From Fimbriimonadaceae bacterium (GTDB lineage Bacteria; Armatimonadota; Fimbriimonadia; Fimbriimonadales; Fimbriimonadaceae): a stretch of 8,418 bases of DNA. Shown here piece by piece: positions 1-6,591 of the stretch. The notes beneath the pieces are model-generated. The model worked only from the letters and a program-made list of their open reading frames with translations. It searched no databases and had not been told where the DNA came from. The stretch is taken from contig JALHPH010000056.1 in the NCBI GenBank assembly GCA_022842565.1, positions 1 to 8,418 of the forward strand, in the 5' to 3' direction. The position numbers were made by a program, and so were the translations under genes. Position 1 is the first letter of the stretch. The number at the start of each line of letters is the position of its first letter.

Positions 1-30
1 TGAAGGAAAAGAGCTCGCCGTGCCGCAGAC

Positions 31-402
31 TTAATACATCTCGCGGTTGTTCTTTCGGATTTTATCCATGCGCACGCAGATGAAGATCAGGATCGGAGTC
101 AGGATCGCCGGCAAAAGGAACGCCATGTTGTAGGCGACGCGGGAGTTGCCTCCGACGGGTGTTGCGGCCTGCACGAAGGGATCGGTCGCGTACTGGAAAT
201 AAGGCCATCCGAAGAGCATGCAGCCGATGACTGGAAGCAGGCCGAGGTACTTCACCCACGGCTTTGCGCGCCCGTTGTTCTGGCCAATCACGCCGATGAG
301 GAACAGAATGCCCGCGCACAGCATGAAAAGGAAGATGCGAATGAAGACGTCGCGGCCTTGGAAGGTTCCGGGACTGGCGAGAAGATCGGTCAAGTGCAGC
401 AT
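31..402 (-). CDS. Small three-span membrane protein of unknown function
   Basis: I do not recognise a family for this 123-residue protein. Three hydrophobic segments are visible, at about residues 19-40, 52-70 and 91-111. Between the first two is a short basic loop (NNGRAKPW), and the protein ends in a charged tail (RMDKIRKNNREMY). The basic loop and basic C-terminus would both lie on the cytoplasmic side only if one of the segments does not fully cross, so topology is uncertain. The ATG at 400-402 is the first start in frame and has only a weak ribosome binding site (GAG about 8 bases upstream). The gene lies beyond the strong terminator at 516-549, so it is probably transcribed separately from the amylase operon. 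Membrane location is well supported by composition; the role is unknown. Confidence 0.72.
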   Translation of the reverse strand: MLHLTDLLASPGTFQGRDVFIRIFLFMLCAGILFLIGVIGQNNGRAKPWVKYLGLLPVIGCMLFGWPYFQYATDPFVQAATPVGGNSRVAYNMAFLLPAILTPILIFICVRMDKIRKNNREMY

Positions 403-422
403 AACTTCGGCTCTAACGATGG

Positions 423-431
423 ATTATCCCA
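423..431 (-). promoter_or_regulatory. Possible extended -10 promoter element for the 31-402 gene
   Basis: On the minus strand this reads TGG-GATAAT, a one-mismatch -10 hexamer with an extended TGn motif, about 20 bases upstream of the ATG at 402. There is no good -35 at the usual distance. A perfect TTGACA lies further upstream, near 477-482, but too far to pair with this -10. The same TGn-GATAAT form occurs at the repressor promoter (4944-4952), which gives slight extra support. This is a pattern match only. Confidence 0.3.
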
Positions 432-515
432 GTAATTGCATCAGTCTGCAGGTCCGGGACAGCAGTTCTGTTTTCTGGATGTCAAACAACGTGCCAAACG
501 TCGTGGTTCCAGACG

Positions 516-549
516 AAAAAGGCCGCCCCTTGGTTTGCAAAGGGCGGCC
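516..549 (-). terminator. Rho-independent terminator of the LacI-amylase-pilin operon
   Basis: On the minus strand a perfect 8-bp GC-only stem (GGCCGCCC pairing with GGGCGGCC, at 521-549) with a loop of about 13 bases is followed directly by TTTTT (516-520). It lies 27 bases downstream of the stop codon of the 83-residue protein gene (577). This is a textbook intrinsic terminator, and it marks the end of the operon that begins near 4937. Confidence 0.93.
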
Positions 550-576
550 ACGGTTATCGGTCCGGCTGATCCAGAC

Positions 577-828
577 TTACTTGGTGCCTGAACGAGCGGC
601 GGCTTCGGGATTCGCCCCGCCAGCGGCTGGCTGACCGCCTAACGATCCGCTGATTTCAGCGGCGCGCTGGTCGCTAATCTCAACCATCGCATCATTCCTG
701 CGTTGCTCCTCTGAACTGTATCCTGGTGTGCCGGATTGCATGAATCCAAAGTACACCACAGCTCCAATCACCACAACCCCGGCAAGGATTGCTCCGATGA
801 GCGGCAGTGGTCCGAGGTCTCTTTTCAT
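577..828 (-). CDS. Small single-span membrane protein, last gene of the amylase operon
   Basis: This is an 83-residue protein of no recognised family. After a short basic N-terminus (MKRD) there is one strong hydrophobic helix at about residues 9-29. A polar, probably helical stretch follows (about 36-60), then a Gly/Ala-rich low-complexity tail. The layout suggests a signal-anchor protein with its C-terminal part outside the cytoplasmic membrane; no lipobox cysteine is present. The start follows the stop codon of the prepilin-like gene by only 3 bases. Its Shine-Dalgarno (AGGAGA, about 836-841) lies in the last codons of that gene, so the two are almost certainly co-transcribed and perhaps translationally coupled. 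A partner role with the pilin-like protein is an inference from position only. Confidence 0.75.
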   Translation of the reverse strand: MKRDLGPLPLIGAILAGVVVIGAVVYFGFMQSGTPGYSSEEQRRNDAMVEISDQRAAEISGSLGGQPAAGGANPEAAARSGTK

Positions 829-831
829 GTT

Positions 832-1704
832 TTATTCTCCTGGCAGTATACAGTCGCGGTTGGTGCTGGTTGGACTGACTTCAGCTTCTAGGCACGAAAT
901 GCCTCGATCCCAGAACGAATCAGGGCTTCCTACCCAGCTTCCTGCTCGCTCTTCATATCCATCTAGCTTAGTGCCATGGGGAACGGTGGTCGAGCCACCA
1001 GTCTGATTTGTCTGCGAGAAGCCGTTCGCCTTCTTCACGGCCACGTGACCATCCGCGTAAGCGAACACAGATCCGCCGCTATAAACGTTCTGAATCTCAC
1101 CAAAAGCCGCCCGAGGATCGGTCAATGGAAGCTGCGCGTTACGCGTGTTGTAAATCACGGCCTCGAAGTTCCATTGCTCAATTTCCCAATATGCATTGGC
1201 AAACTGCGGTCGGTGCAGCATAAACTTCATACCAGCCAGAACCGAATCCGCTGGCTGAGCAATGCTCGAGATCGTGCGGCTAGGCTTTGTCGTTAGACCG
1301 GGCTTTTGAATCGCAATGGCAATATTGCCTGCCATGGCGAAGCTGCGTCGATACTGTCCAGCAAACGGAGTATTGTAACGCGGTCGACCATCCTCCGGGC
1401 TCATGAAGATGGCGTAGTTCTTGGTATAGGGTTGAACGAGTTGCTCCCAAGCATACGAGCGCTGGCCAAGAGGCGCAGTAGCATTGTAAGAGTAGCGGGG
1501 TGGGGCCATCGAATCCTGATCATCCGAATACATGATGATGGAGAGGGCCTGCTGCTTCATAGCGGAGACAGTCGAAGCCTTCTTGGCGGCGATACGAGCT
1601 TGGCTCAGGACGGGGAAAAGGATCGCTGCCAAGATGGCAATGATCGCGATAACGACTAGCAGTTCGATGAGCGTAAAGCCCATCTTCTTCGACGTGCTTT
1701 TCAT
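832..1704 (-). CDS. Type IV prepilin-like protein with N-methylation signal and C-terminal DGH motif
   Basis: This 290-residue protein opens with a classic class III signal. The leader MKSTSKKMG ends in the glycine at residue 9, followed by F10, the conserved glutamate E14 (E5 of the mature protein) and a hydrophobic helix to about residue 33. Prepilin peptidase would be expected to cut after G9 and methylate F10. A polar N-terminal helix segment with YSDDQDS follows. Near the C-terminus is FAYADGHV (about 214-221), the signature of the H-X9-DG or DUF1559-like pseudopilin families common in Armatimonadota and Planctomycetota. Two late cysteines (C271, C285) could form a disulfide. The ATG overlaps the amylase stop by 4 bases, with GGAG at 1713-1716 as ribosome binding site. 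Family assignment is solid. Whether it assembles into a fibre, works in secretion or sits as a surface protein cannot be told. Confidence 0.9.
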   Translation of the reverse strand: MKSTSKKMGFTLIELLVVIAIIAILAAILFPVLSQARIAAKKASTVSAMKQQALSIIMYSDDQDSMAPPRYSYNATAPLGQRSYAWEQLVQPYTKNYAIFMSPEDGRPRYNTPFAGQYRRSFAMAGNIAIAIQKPGLTTKPSRTISSIAQPADSVLAGMKFMLHRPQFANAYWEIEQWNFEAVIYNTRNAQLPLTDPRAAFGEIQNVYSGGSVFAYADGHVAVKKANGFSQTNQTGGSTTVPHGTKLDGYEERAGSWVGSPDSFWDRGISCLEAEVSPTSTNRDCILPGE

Positions 1705-3851
1705 GATTGCGTCTCCGGAAGAGGAGTAGTAAGGACTGCGCGTGCAGTTTCTACGAGTCTAACATTGGTCGGGGTCGCCCTGAATGCGACAAGAGATGAA
1801 AGGGGATCCAGTTTGATCCGCAGCTGAGCCTGACCATCCGCAGAGAATGTTCGCCCAGAAATGGCGCACAAGAAACTCTTGCTTGCCTCGCTGCGTGGCA
1901 GCTGAATCACGCCCTCGAACGGCCGGGTAGACCGATTCAGGGCGACAGTAACAAAATCGTTGGCCGCTTGCCGGCCGAAAGTCGCGACGTTCGCATCGTC
2001 GAACTGGGTGAGCACAACGGGCTCCCCACTGGCCAGCGTCTCGCTTTGAGTGCGTAATCTGCTCAGCAGCTGGTAGTGCCGGAGCAGCCGGTTATCGGCG
2101 CGGACACGGTCCCATTGCATCGCCGCGCGGTTCGCGGGGTCGTTTCCACCCGTCATCCCAATCTCCTCGCCGTAGTACACGCTTGGGGCGCCTGGCCAGG
2201 TGAACTGCACAGTTGCTCCGAGCGCCGCCAGCAACGGGTTGTCACCCGCTTCAGTGATGAAACGCGAAGTGTCATGGCTGCTCAGCAAGTTCAGCTGGTT
2301 CCGCGAGATCTGCGGCACATACCAGTTGTAAACATCCATTAACATGCTCATGAAGTGGCTTGGCTTCTTCGTTCCCTTCGCTACATAGCCTAAGACTGCA
2401 TTGCGGAAGGGGTAGTTCATGGATGCGTCCCATTGGTCCCCTTGCAGCCAGACCCGCGCGTCGCTCCAAACCTCGCCCACGATCCAGGCATCAGGATTAC
2501 GCTGCTTCACATACGGCCGGAAGATACGCCAGAACTCGTGAGGCACCTCGTTGGCGACATCAAGGCGCCAGCCGCTCAACTTCGCCCGCGACATCCAATA
2601 ATCCACGCTTTCCAGCAGATAGTCCTGGACCTCCGGGTTCATCAAGTTCACTTTCGGCATGCTTTCGTAGCCGTACCAAGCTTCATACGGCGGATTTTGC
2701 CGCACTGTGACTGGGTACTCCTTGATGAAGAACCAATTGCGGTAACGGCTCTTCTCTTGGTACTTCAGGACATCGGCAAACGGCGCGAAAGTGATGCCGA
2801 CATGGTCGAAAATCTGGTCTAGAACAACCTTCACGCCGCCGTTGTCCAGAGTTTCGGTCATTTTCACGAACTCGCTCGTGGTGCCGAATTCTGGATCGAT
2901 TCGGTAGAAGTCCACTGGGTCATAGCGATGGTTGCTAGGAGCAGCCATGACCGGGTTTAGGTACATGCCGTTCACGCCGAGCGCTTGCAGGTACGGAAGG
3001 CTCTTTTCGACCCCGACGGCATCGCCACCAAAGCGATTCCACCAGGTGGGTGCGCCGTTCCAAGGTGTCTTGGTTTCGGGGTCATTGGTTTTCGAGCCGT
3101 TGCGGAATCGGTCCGGGAAAATCTGATAGAAGACAGTTCGCTCGACCCATTTCGGTACTTCAATAGGGCTGAAGTTCTTGGGCTCGAGTTCAAAGGCGTT
3201 GCGCGAGTCGGCGGAGGTCAGTCCGAGCGGCCCGAAGGTGAGCGTGCGCTGGCCGTCACGGATTTCGAAAGCGTAGCGGAGCGGGGTCTTGCGATCCCAA
3301 GGAATGCTCGCCGACATGGTGGCAACCACTTCATTCTCGGTGAGTAGCTTGAGCGGGGCGACCGAACGGCCATTCACAAGCAGGTTCACCGAGCGAACAT
3401 CACCCGGGCGGTGGCTCATGCGGAGCGTGAGGCGACCGCGGTCGTAGTTGAGATCTGGTGCGACATTCCGATGTGCCAGCACCGAGCGCGTCACCACACC
3501 ATCAGAATCGCTGGCTGGGTTCACTGCGAAGTCATCTGGAAGAATGACAAGGTAAGAATTCGTATTCCCTTGCCCGTCGGGCTTTTTCTTTGGGTTCGAT
3601 GGATCGAGGATCCAACGGGTGCCATCTTCCACAAATTTGTATTGATACGCGCCGGGTGTCAGTGGTACGGTGGCAGTCCAGGTTCGGCCATCAGCCCCAA
3701 GCTTAAGCGGATGCTGAGTGTTGTTCCAACTATTGAACTCACCCGCCACGCTGACGCTCTTCAGGCCCGGGGTTGCCACGTAGCGGAACGTATGCTGAAC
3801 GGTAGCGAGAGCAGTTGAAGAAACAAGCAGCGCAGAGGTGAGGGCGATCAT
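1701..3851 (-). CDS. Exported GH13 alpha-amylase family enzyme, neopullulanase/cyclomaltodextrinase-like
   Basis: This 716-residue glycoside hydrolase probably cleaves alpha-1,4 (and perhaps alpha-1,6) bonds in starch, maltodextrin, pullulan or cyclodextrins. Residues 1-16 resemble a signal peptide ending ALA, although without a basic n-region. Residues about 19-105 form a CBM48/AMPK-type glycogen-binding sandwich (GEFNSWN, YQYKFVEDG). A second beta domain follows to about 222, and the barrel runs from about 235 to 600. GH13 regions are clear: I, DQIFDH at 345-350; V, MPKVNL at 398-403, typical of the neopullulanase subfamily; II, GWRLDVANEV with nucleophile D431; III, IVGEVW with acid/base E460; IV, SSHDT with H526 and D527. 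All three catalytic acids are present. Region I has Asp where Asn usually precedes the His. A beta-rich C-terminal domain follows from about 605. The ATG overlaps the repressor stop by 4 bases, and an in-frame stop a few codons upstream fixes this start. Exact specificity is inferred. Confidence 0.93.
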   Translation of the reverse strand: MIALTSALLVSSTALATVQHTFRYVATPGLKSVSVAGEFNSWNNTQHPLKLGADGRTWTATVPLTPGAYQYKFVEDGTRWILDPSNPKKKPDGQGNTNSYLVILPDDFAVNPASDSDGVVTRSVLAHRNVAPDLNYDRGRLTLRMSHRPGDVRSVNLLVNGRSVAPLKLLTENEVVATMSASIPWDRKTPLRYAFEIRDGQRTLTFGPLGLTSADSRNAFELEPKNFSPIEVPKWVERTVFYQIFPDRFRNGSKTNDPETKTPWNGAPTWWNRFGGDAVGVEKSLPYLQALGVNGMYLNPVMAAPSNHRYDPVDFYRIDPEFGTTSEFVKMTETLDNGGVKVVLDQIFDHVGITFAPFADVLKYQEKSRYRNWFFIKEYPVTVRQNPPYEAWYGYESMPKVNLMNPEVQDYLLESVDYWMSRAKLSGWRLDVANEVPHEFWRIFRPYVKQRNPDAWIVGEVWSDARVWLQGDQWDASMNYPFRNAVLGYVAKGTKKPSHFMSMLMDVYNWYVPQISRNQLNLLSSHDTSRFITEAGDNPLLAALGATVQFTWPGAPSVYYGEEIGMTGGNDPANRAAMQWDRVRADNRLLRHYQLLSRLRTQSETLASGEPVVLTQFDDANVATFGRQAANDFVTVALNRSTRPFEGVIQLPRSEASKSFLCAISGRTFSADGQAQLRIKLDPLSSLVAFRATPTNVRLVETARAVLTTPLPETQS

Positions 3852-4876
3852 AGGATGGAGGCCACCTTACCCCTGACCGAAGACCCTCGGACGTGGAGCT
3901 CACATGGCATAACCTTTTGTCGGTCGCCCGCTTCCTCATCCCCTTCAATCACTTGGATGAGCCGCTGAATCGCCCAGCGGACCATCGTATCAATTCGGAG
4001 ATCGACGCTGGTCATGCCACCCTCGATGAGGAGGCACAAGGGAGAATTGTTGAATCCGGCCACGCCGAGCTGCTCGGGCACTCGGATTTCGAGGTGACGC
4101 GCGGCCTGCAGTACGCCCGCCGCCATGAAGTCGTCCATGGCCAGGATGGCGTTTGGCCCGTTTCGTTGGTTCAGCACTTCCAGAGCCGCCGTGCGCGCGC
4201 CTTCGATGCCGAAATCGGAATAGATCACATGGGGCTTCATTCCGCGCGACGAGAGCGCCTCCATGTAGCCACTGACGCGGTCACGGGTGACTGTGAGGTT
4301 GGGAGGGCCCGCCAGCATCGCGATGTGGGAATAGCCCTGGTCCATGAGGTGCTGCGTGGCAATCCGCCCCGCCAACACGTTGTCGTTGTCGACCACGTTC
4401 AGCGTGGAATTCTCAAAGGCGTTTCCGAGGACCACGAAGGGGAAAGAGTCCTCTTGCAGCCGGATAATGCGCTCGTCGTAAGCCTCTGACTCCACGAGAA
4501 TAAGCCCATCCACCCTGCGGGTGCGAAGCAGCTCGTCATAAACGTGTTTTTGGCGTTCGTGGTCGGTGGCGATGTCGACGCAGAGTTGGTAGTTGGTGCC
4601 GATCAGGCATTCCACCGTCTCAGAAACGAGCTGAGCGAAGAATGGATCGCCGTGCAGGGATCCTGATTCGCGGCGGAGGACAAGACCAATGAGATGAGAG
4701 CGCTTCTGGCGCAGCGATCGGGCGCGCACGTCTGGGCTGTAATTCTGCTGCTGAATGACTTCCAGGACCTTTTCGCGGATTGCTGGTTCGACGCGCGCGT
4801 CGTTCGACAGCACTCGGCTGACGGTAGCTTGCGATACTCCTGCTAATTTTGCGATCAGTTGTTGCGTGACCCTCAT
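3848..4876 (-). CDS. LacI-family transcriptional repressor of the amylase operon
   Basis: This is a 342-residue LacI/GalR-type regulator. The N-terminal helix-turn-helix reads VTQQLIAKLAGVSQATVSRVLS (about residues 3-24). The hinge segment YSPDVRARSLRQKRSHLIG precedes the periplasmic-binding-protein-like effector and dimerisation core. That core contains VDGLILVES, the DND segment, AILAMDDFMAAGVLQAA and LGVAGFNNS, all typical of the family. I prefer the ATG at 4874-4876, with GGAAGGAA at 4888-4895 as ribosome binding site. It gives the usual family N-terminus (MRVT) with the HTH at once. A GTG at 4919-4921 would add 15 residues, but it abuts the operator palindrome and lacks a binding site. 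As first gene of the unit with an operator directly upstream, it probably represses itself and the amylase, released by a maltodextrin-type sugar (inferred from the neighbour). Confidence 0.93.
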   Translation of the reverse strand: MRVTQQLIAKLAGVSQATVSRVLSNDARVEPAIREKVLEVIQQQNYSPDVRARSLRQKRSHLIGLVLRRESGSLHGDPFFAQLVSETVECLIGTNYQLCVDIATDHERQKHVYDELLRTRRVDGLILVESEAYDERIIRLQEDSFPFVVLGNAFENSTLNVVDNDNVLAGRIATQHLMDQGYSHIAMLAGPPNLTVTRDRVSGYMEALSSRGMKPHVIYSDFGIEGARTAALEVLNQRNGPNAILAMDDFMAAGVLQAARHLEIRVPEQLGVAGFNNSPLCLLIEGGMTSVDLRIDTMVRWAIQRLIQVIEGDEEAGDRQKVMPCELHVRGSSVRGKVASIL

Positions 4877-4921
4877 TGGTTCGCTGATTCCTTCCGCGTC
4901 TTCTTCGACGGTTTTGAACAC

Positions 4922-4937
4922 GTGAATACGTATTCAC
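4922..4937. promoter_or_regulatory. LacI-type operator: perfect 16-bp palindrome with central CpG
   Basis: The sequence GTGAATACGTATTCAC is a perfect inverted repeat with a central CG step. That is the hallmark of sites bound by LacI/GalR dimers, whose hinge helices insert at the centre. It lies just upstream of the LacI-family coding region and overlaps the expected transcription start of the promoter at 4944-4970, an arrangement suited to steric repression. I see no second full copy in the window. Binding by the adjacent repressor is inferred. Confidence 0.82.
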
Positions 4938-4943
4938 AAGAAT

Positions 4944-4970
4944 ATTATCACAATGTCATCGCCAAAACAA
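4944..4970 (-). promoter_or_regulatory. Probable promoter of the LacI-amylase-pilin operon
   Basis: On the minus strand the -10 is GATAAT (4944-4949), preceded by TGT (4950-4952) to make an extended -10 motif. A -35-like TTGTTT lies at 4965-4970 with a short 15-base spacer. The start of transcription would fall near 4937, within the edge of the palindrome. That leaves a leader of about 60 bases to the preferred ATG at 4876. Confidence 0.6.
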
Positions 4971-4974
4971 GGAG

Positions 4975-4994
4975 TTTGCTGAATTTTCAGCAAA
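4975..4994. repeat. 20-bp inverted repeat just upstream of the operon promoter
   Basis: The arms TTTGCTGAA and TTCAGCAAA are exact reverse complements separated by TT. The element sits 4 bases upstream of the -35-like element of the repressor promoter and 9 bases beyond the T-tract of the receiver-gene terminator. It lacks the central CG of the operator and shares no half-site with it. It has no T-tract, so it is not an intrinsic terminator itself. It could bind a second regulator (activator position) or be a remnant of a second transcription end. Function is unknown. Confidence 0.5.
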
Positions 4995-5003
4995 GTGGGC
5001 AAT

Positions 5004-5038
5004 AAAAAATCTCCGGACCCGTGAGTCAGGAGATCTTT
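5004..5038 (-). terminator. Rho-independent terminator after the receiver-domain gene
   Basis: On the minus strand AAAAGATCTCC pairs with GGAGATTTTTT through 11 positions including one G-U pair. Four more pairs (GACT with GGTC) lie inside, closing on a 4-base loop. The 3' arm runs into TTTTTT at 5004-5009. It begins about 20 bases downstream of the receiver-gene stop codon and separates that gene from the amylase operon promoter. The A-rich 5' side makes weak activity on the opposite strand possible. Confidence 0.88.
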
Positions 5039-5058
5039 TCAGTTCGAGGCGATTGAAG

Positions 5059-5463
5059 TTAGACGTCGTAGCGCTTGGGGCCGCTAGGCTCGCCGGTGCT
5101 GTCTGCAATTCGCTTGACGAAGGTGATCAGTTCAATCGGGTTGAACGGCTTGGTCAGGTACATGTCGGCACCGTAGTGGTAGCCGTCGAACACGTCCTTG
5201 TCTTGGGCCTTCGCTGTGAGCATGATGACCGGCAGGTCTTGAAAATCGGGGTCGCGACGTAGAGACTTCAGAACTTCGAAGCCATCCATATACGGCATCA
5301 TCACGTCCAGAACCACCAGATTTGGTTTCTCGGCCTTGATCTTCTCGAGGCCTTCTTTGCCATCGTAGGCGGTTACAACTTGGTAACCCTGCTTCTCAAG
5401 GTTAACCTGGATCAAGCGCACAATACTGCGCTCATCATCGCACACAACAATCTTCAAAGCCAT
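5059..5463 (-). CDS. Stand-alone response regulator receiver protein (CheY-like)
   Basis: This 134-residue protein consists of one complete receiver domain and no output domain. Visible key residues are the acidic pair D9 and D10, the phospho-acceptor D53 in VLDVMMP, T83 in MLTAK and K105 in LTKPF; all five canonical positions are intact. The C-terminus (about 120-134) is a short polar tail. A single-domain receiver acts by binding a partner when phosphorylated, or as a phosphate relay; the partner and kinase are not in this window. The ATG has AAAGGAAA about 11 bases upstream. It follows the E1 beta gene by about 108 bases on the same strand with no clear terminator between, so readthrough from the dehydrogenase genes is possible. 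A terminator follows at 5004-5038. A link to 2-oxoacid metabolism rests only on position. Confidence 0.92.
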   Translation of the reverse strand: MALKIVVCDDERSIVRLIQVNLEKQGYQVVTAYDGKEGLEKIKAEKPNLVVLDVMMPYMDGFEVLKSLRRDPDFQDLPVIMLTAKAQDKDVFDGYHYGADMYLTKPFNPIELITFVKRIADSTGEPSGPKRYDV

Positions 5464-5571
5464 CGAATTGGTTTTCCTTTCGTCGGTTCCACATGCTACC
5501 CGAAACGCGCGGGCATCGCGAGCGAATCACCTGGGCTCCATCTTGCACTTAGCAAGCCGGAACCCATTTTC

Positions 5572-6591
5572 TTAATACTTGACCAGGCGGCGAGCCTCTC
5601 GGACAATGTCTTCGATGCTCGGCAGCACGTGAAGTTCCAACGCTTTAGCCCAGGGCACCGGAGTATCCATTCGCGTCAGTCGTGCGGGCGGCGCATCCAG
5701 GTGCTCAAAGCAGGTGTCGGTGACCCGGGCCACCAATTCACCTGCGAATCCGCAGGTCATTGGGGCTTCATTCACCGCCAAGAAGCGATTCGTCTTCGCC
5801 ACCGATGCCTGAATCGTCGCCATATCGAGCGGCTTCAGGCTACGAAGGTCAATGACCTCCACCTCGATCCCCTCGGTCGACAGAACTCCAGCGGCGTCCA
5901 AGCAGTGGTAAACGTTTTGGCCGTAGGTCGCGATCGTGAGGTCATGCCCTTTCCGAGCGATCCGCGCTTTTCCGAGCGGAATGATCGCGTCCGCACCTCC
6001 GACTTCCTCCTCGATCTTGCCCAATCGATAGAGGTTCTTGATTTCGTAGAACAGGACGGGGTCCGGATCGCGCAGAGCCGCTCGCATGAGTCCCTTGGCA
6101 TCGCTCGGCGTGCAAGGACAAACGACCTTGATTCCAGGGGAGTTCAGGAACCACGATTCGTTCATCTGCGAATGGTACAGCGCGCCGCCCGAATAGGCGC
6201 CGGCCGGGCCGCGAATCACGATCGGCATACTCACTTCGCCCGCCGTTCGGTAGTGGTAGGTCGCCATCATGTTGACGATCTGGTCGAAACCGCACGAGAT
6301 GAAGTCGATGAACTGCATTTCGCAGAGCACGGTTTTGCCATTCAGCGCCATGCCCACCGCGGCACCGATGATGCAGGCTTCGCTGATCGGCATATCGATC
6401 ACGCGTTGGCTTCCGTACTTCTCCTGCAGGCCCTCGGTCACGCCGAAAGCGCCACCTAGAATGCCGATATCCTCGCCCATGCAGACCATGTTCGGGTTCG
6501 CCTCCATCTCTTCGAAGATGGCTTCCTTCAAGCCGGTGAGGTAGTTCTTTTTGATGGGTGCGCTTGGGTCAGCGGTTAGAGTGTTGCTCAT
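5572..6591 (-). CDS. 2-oxoacid dehydrogenase complex E1 component, beta subunit (pyruvate or branched-chain type)
   Basis: This 339-residue protein is the beta half of an alpha2beta2 ThDP-dependent E1. With the alpha subunit it decarboxylates a 2-oxoacid and passes the acyl group to lipoylated E2 in the cytoplasm. Family features in order are MGEDIGILGGAFGVT (about 38-52), SEA with the cofactor-contacting Glu near 71, the EMQFIDF and FDQIVN segments, and GGALYHSQ (about 135-142). PGIKVVCPCTP, DPDPVLFYEIKNLYR and the C-terminal transketolase-like part (VEVIDLRSLKPLD, NEAP, DTPVPWAK) follow. The ATG at 6589-6591 overlaps the alpha stop as ATGA and has GAGAGGG at 6598-6604. An upstream GTG at 6615 would add 8 residues and is less likely. 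The GALYHSQ and LFYEIKNLYR wording suits both pyruvate and 2-oxoisovalerate enzymes, so the substrate is undecided. E2 and E3 are not in the window. Confidence 0.92.
   Translation of the reverse strand: MSNTLTADPSAPIKKNYLTGLKEAIFEEMEANPNMVCMGEDIGILGGAFGVTEGLQEKYGSQRVIDMPISEACIIGAAVGMALNGKTVLCEMQFIDFISCGFDQIVNMMATYHYRTAGEVSMPIVIRGPAGAYSGGALYHSQMNESWFLNSPGIKVVCPCTPSDAKGLMRAALRDPDPVLFYEIKNLYRLGKIEEEVGGADAIIPLGKARIARKGHDLTIATYGQNVYHCLDAAGVLSTEGIEVEVIDLRSLKPLDMATIQASVAKTNRFLAVNEAPMTCGFAGELVARVTDTCFEHLDAPPARLTRMDTPVPWAKALELHVLPSIEDIVREARRLVKY

Noticed and set aside
1..30. Leftmost 30 bases as part of another gene or terminator
   Set aside because: The stretch is too short to judge. It is somewhat T-rich on the minus strand, but without a convincing stem.
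218..634. 138-codon plus-strand frame spanning the gap 403-576
   Set aside because: It crosses the terminator hairpin and overlaps two minus-strand genes; its low-complexity composition has no supporting signals.
3893..4489. 198-codon plus-strand open frame
   Set aside because: It is fully antisense to the LacI-family gene, and its translation shows no family features.
5464..5571. Small hairpins (CTTGC/GCAAG near 5550 and CGCG repeats near 5515) between E1 beta and the receiver gene
   Set aside because: Stems are only 4-5 bp with no T-tract, so they support neither a terminator nor a defined regulatory element. No clear promoter could be picked either.
5380..6459. 359-codon plus-strand open frame
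   Set aside because: It lies antisense to E1 beta and part of the receiver gene. Its translation is rich in His, Arg and Ser without domain motifs, while the minus strand encodes clear conserved proteins. It is a composition-driven shadow.
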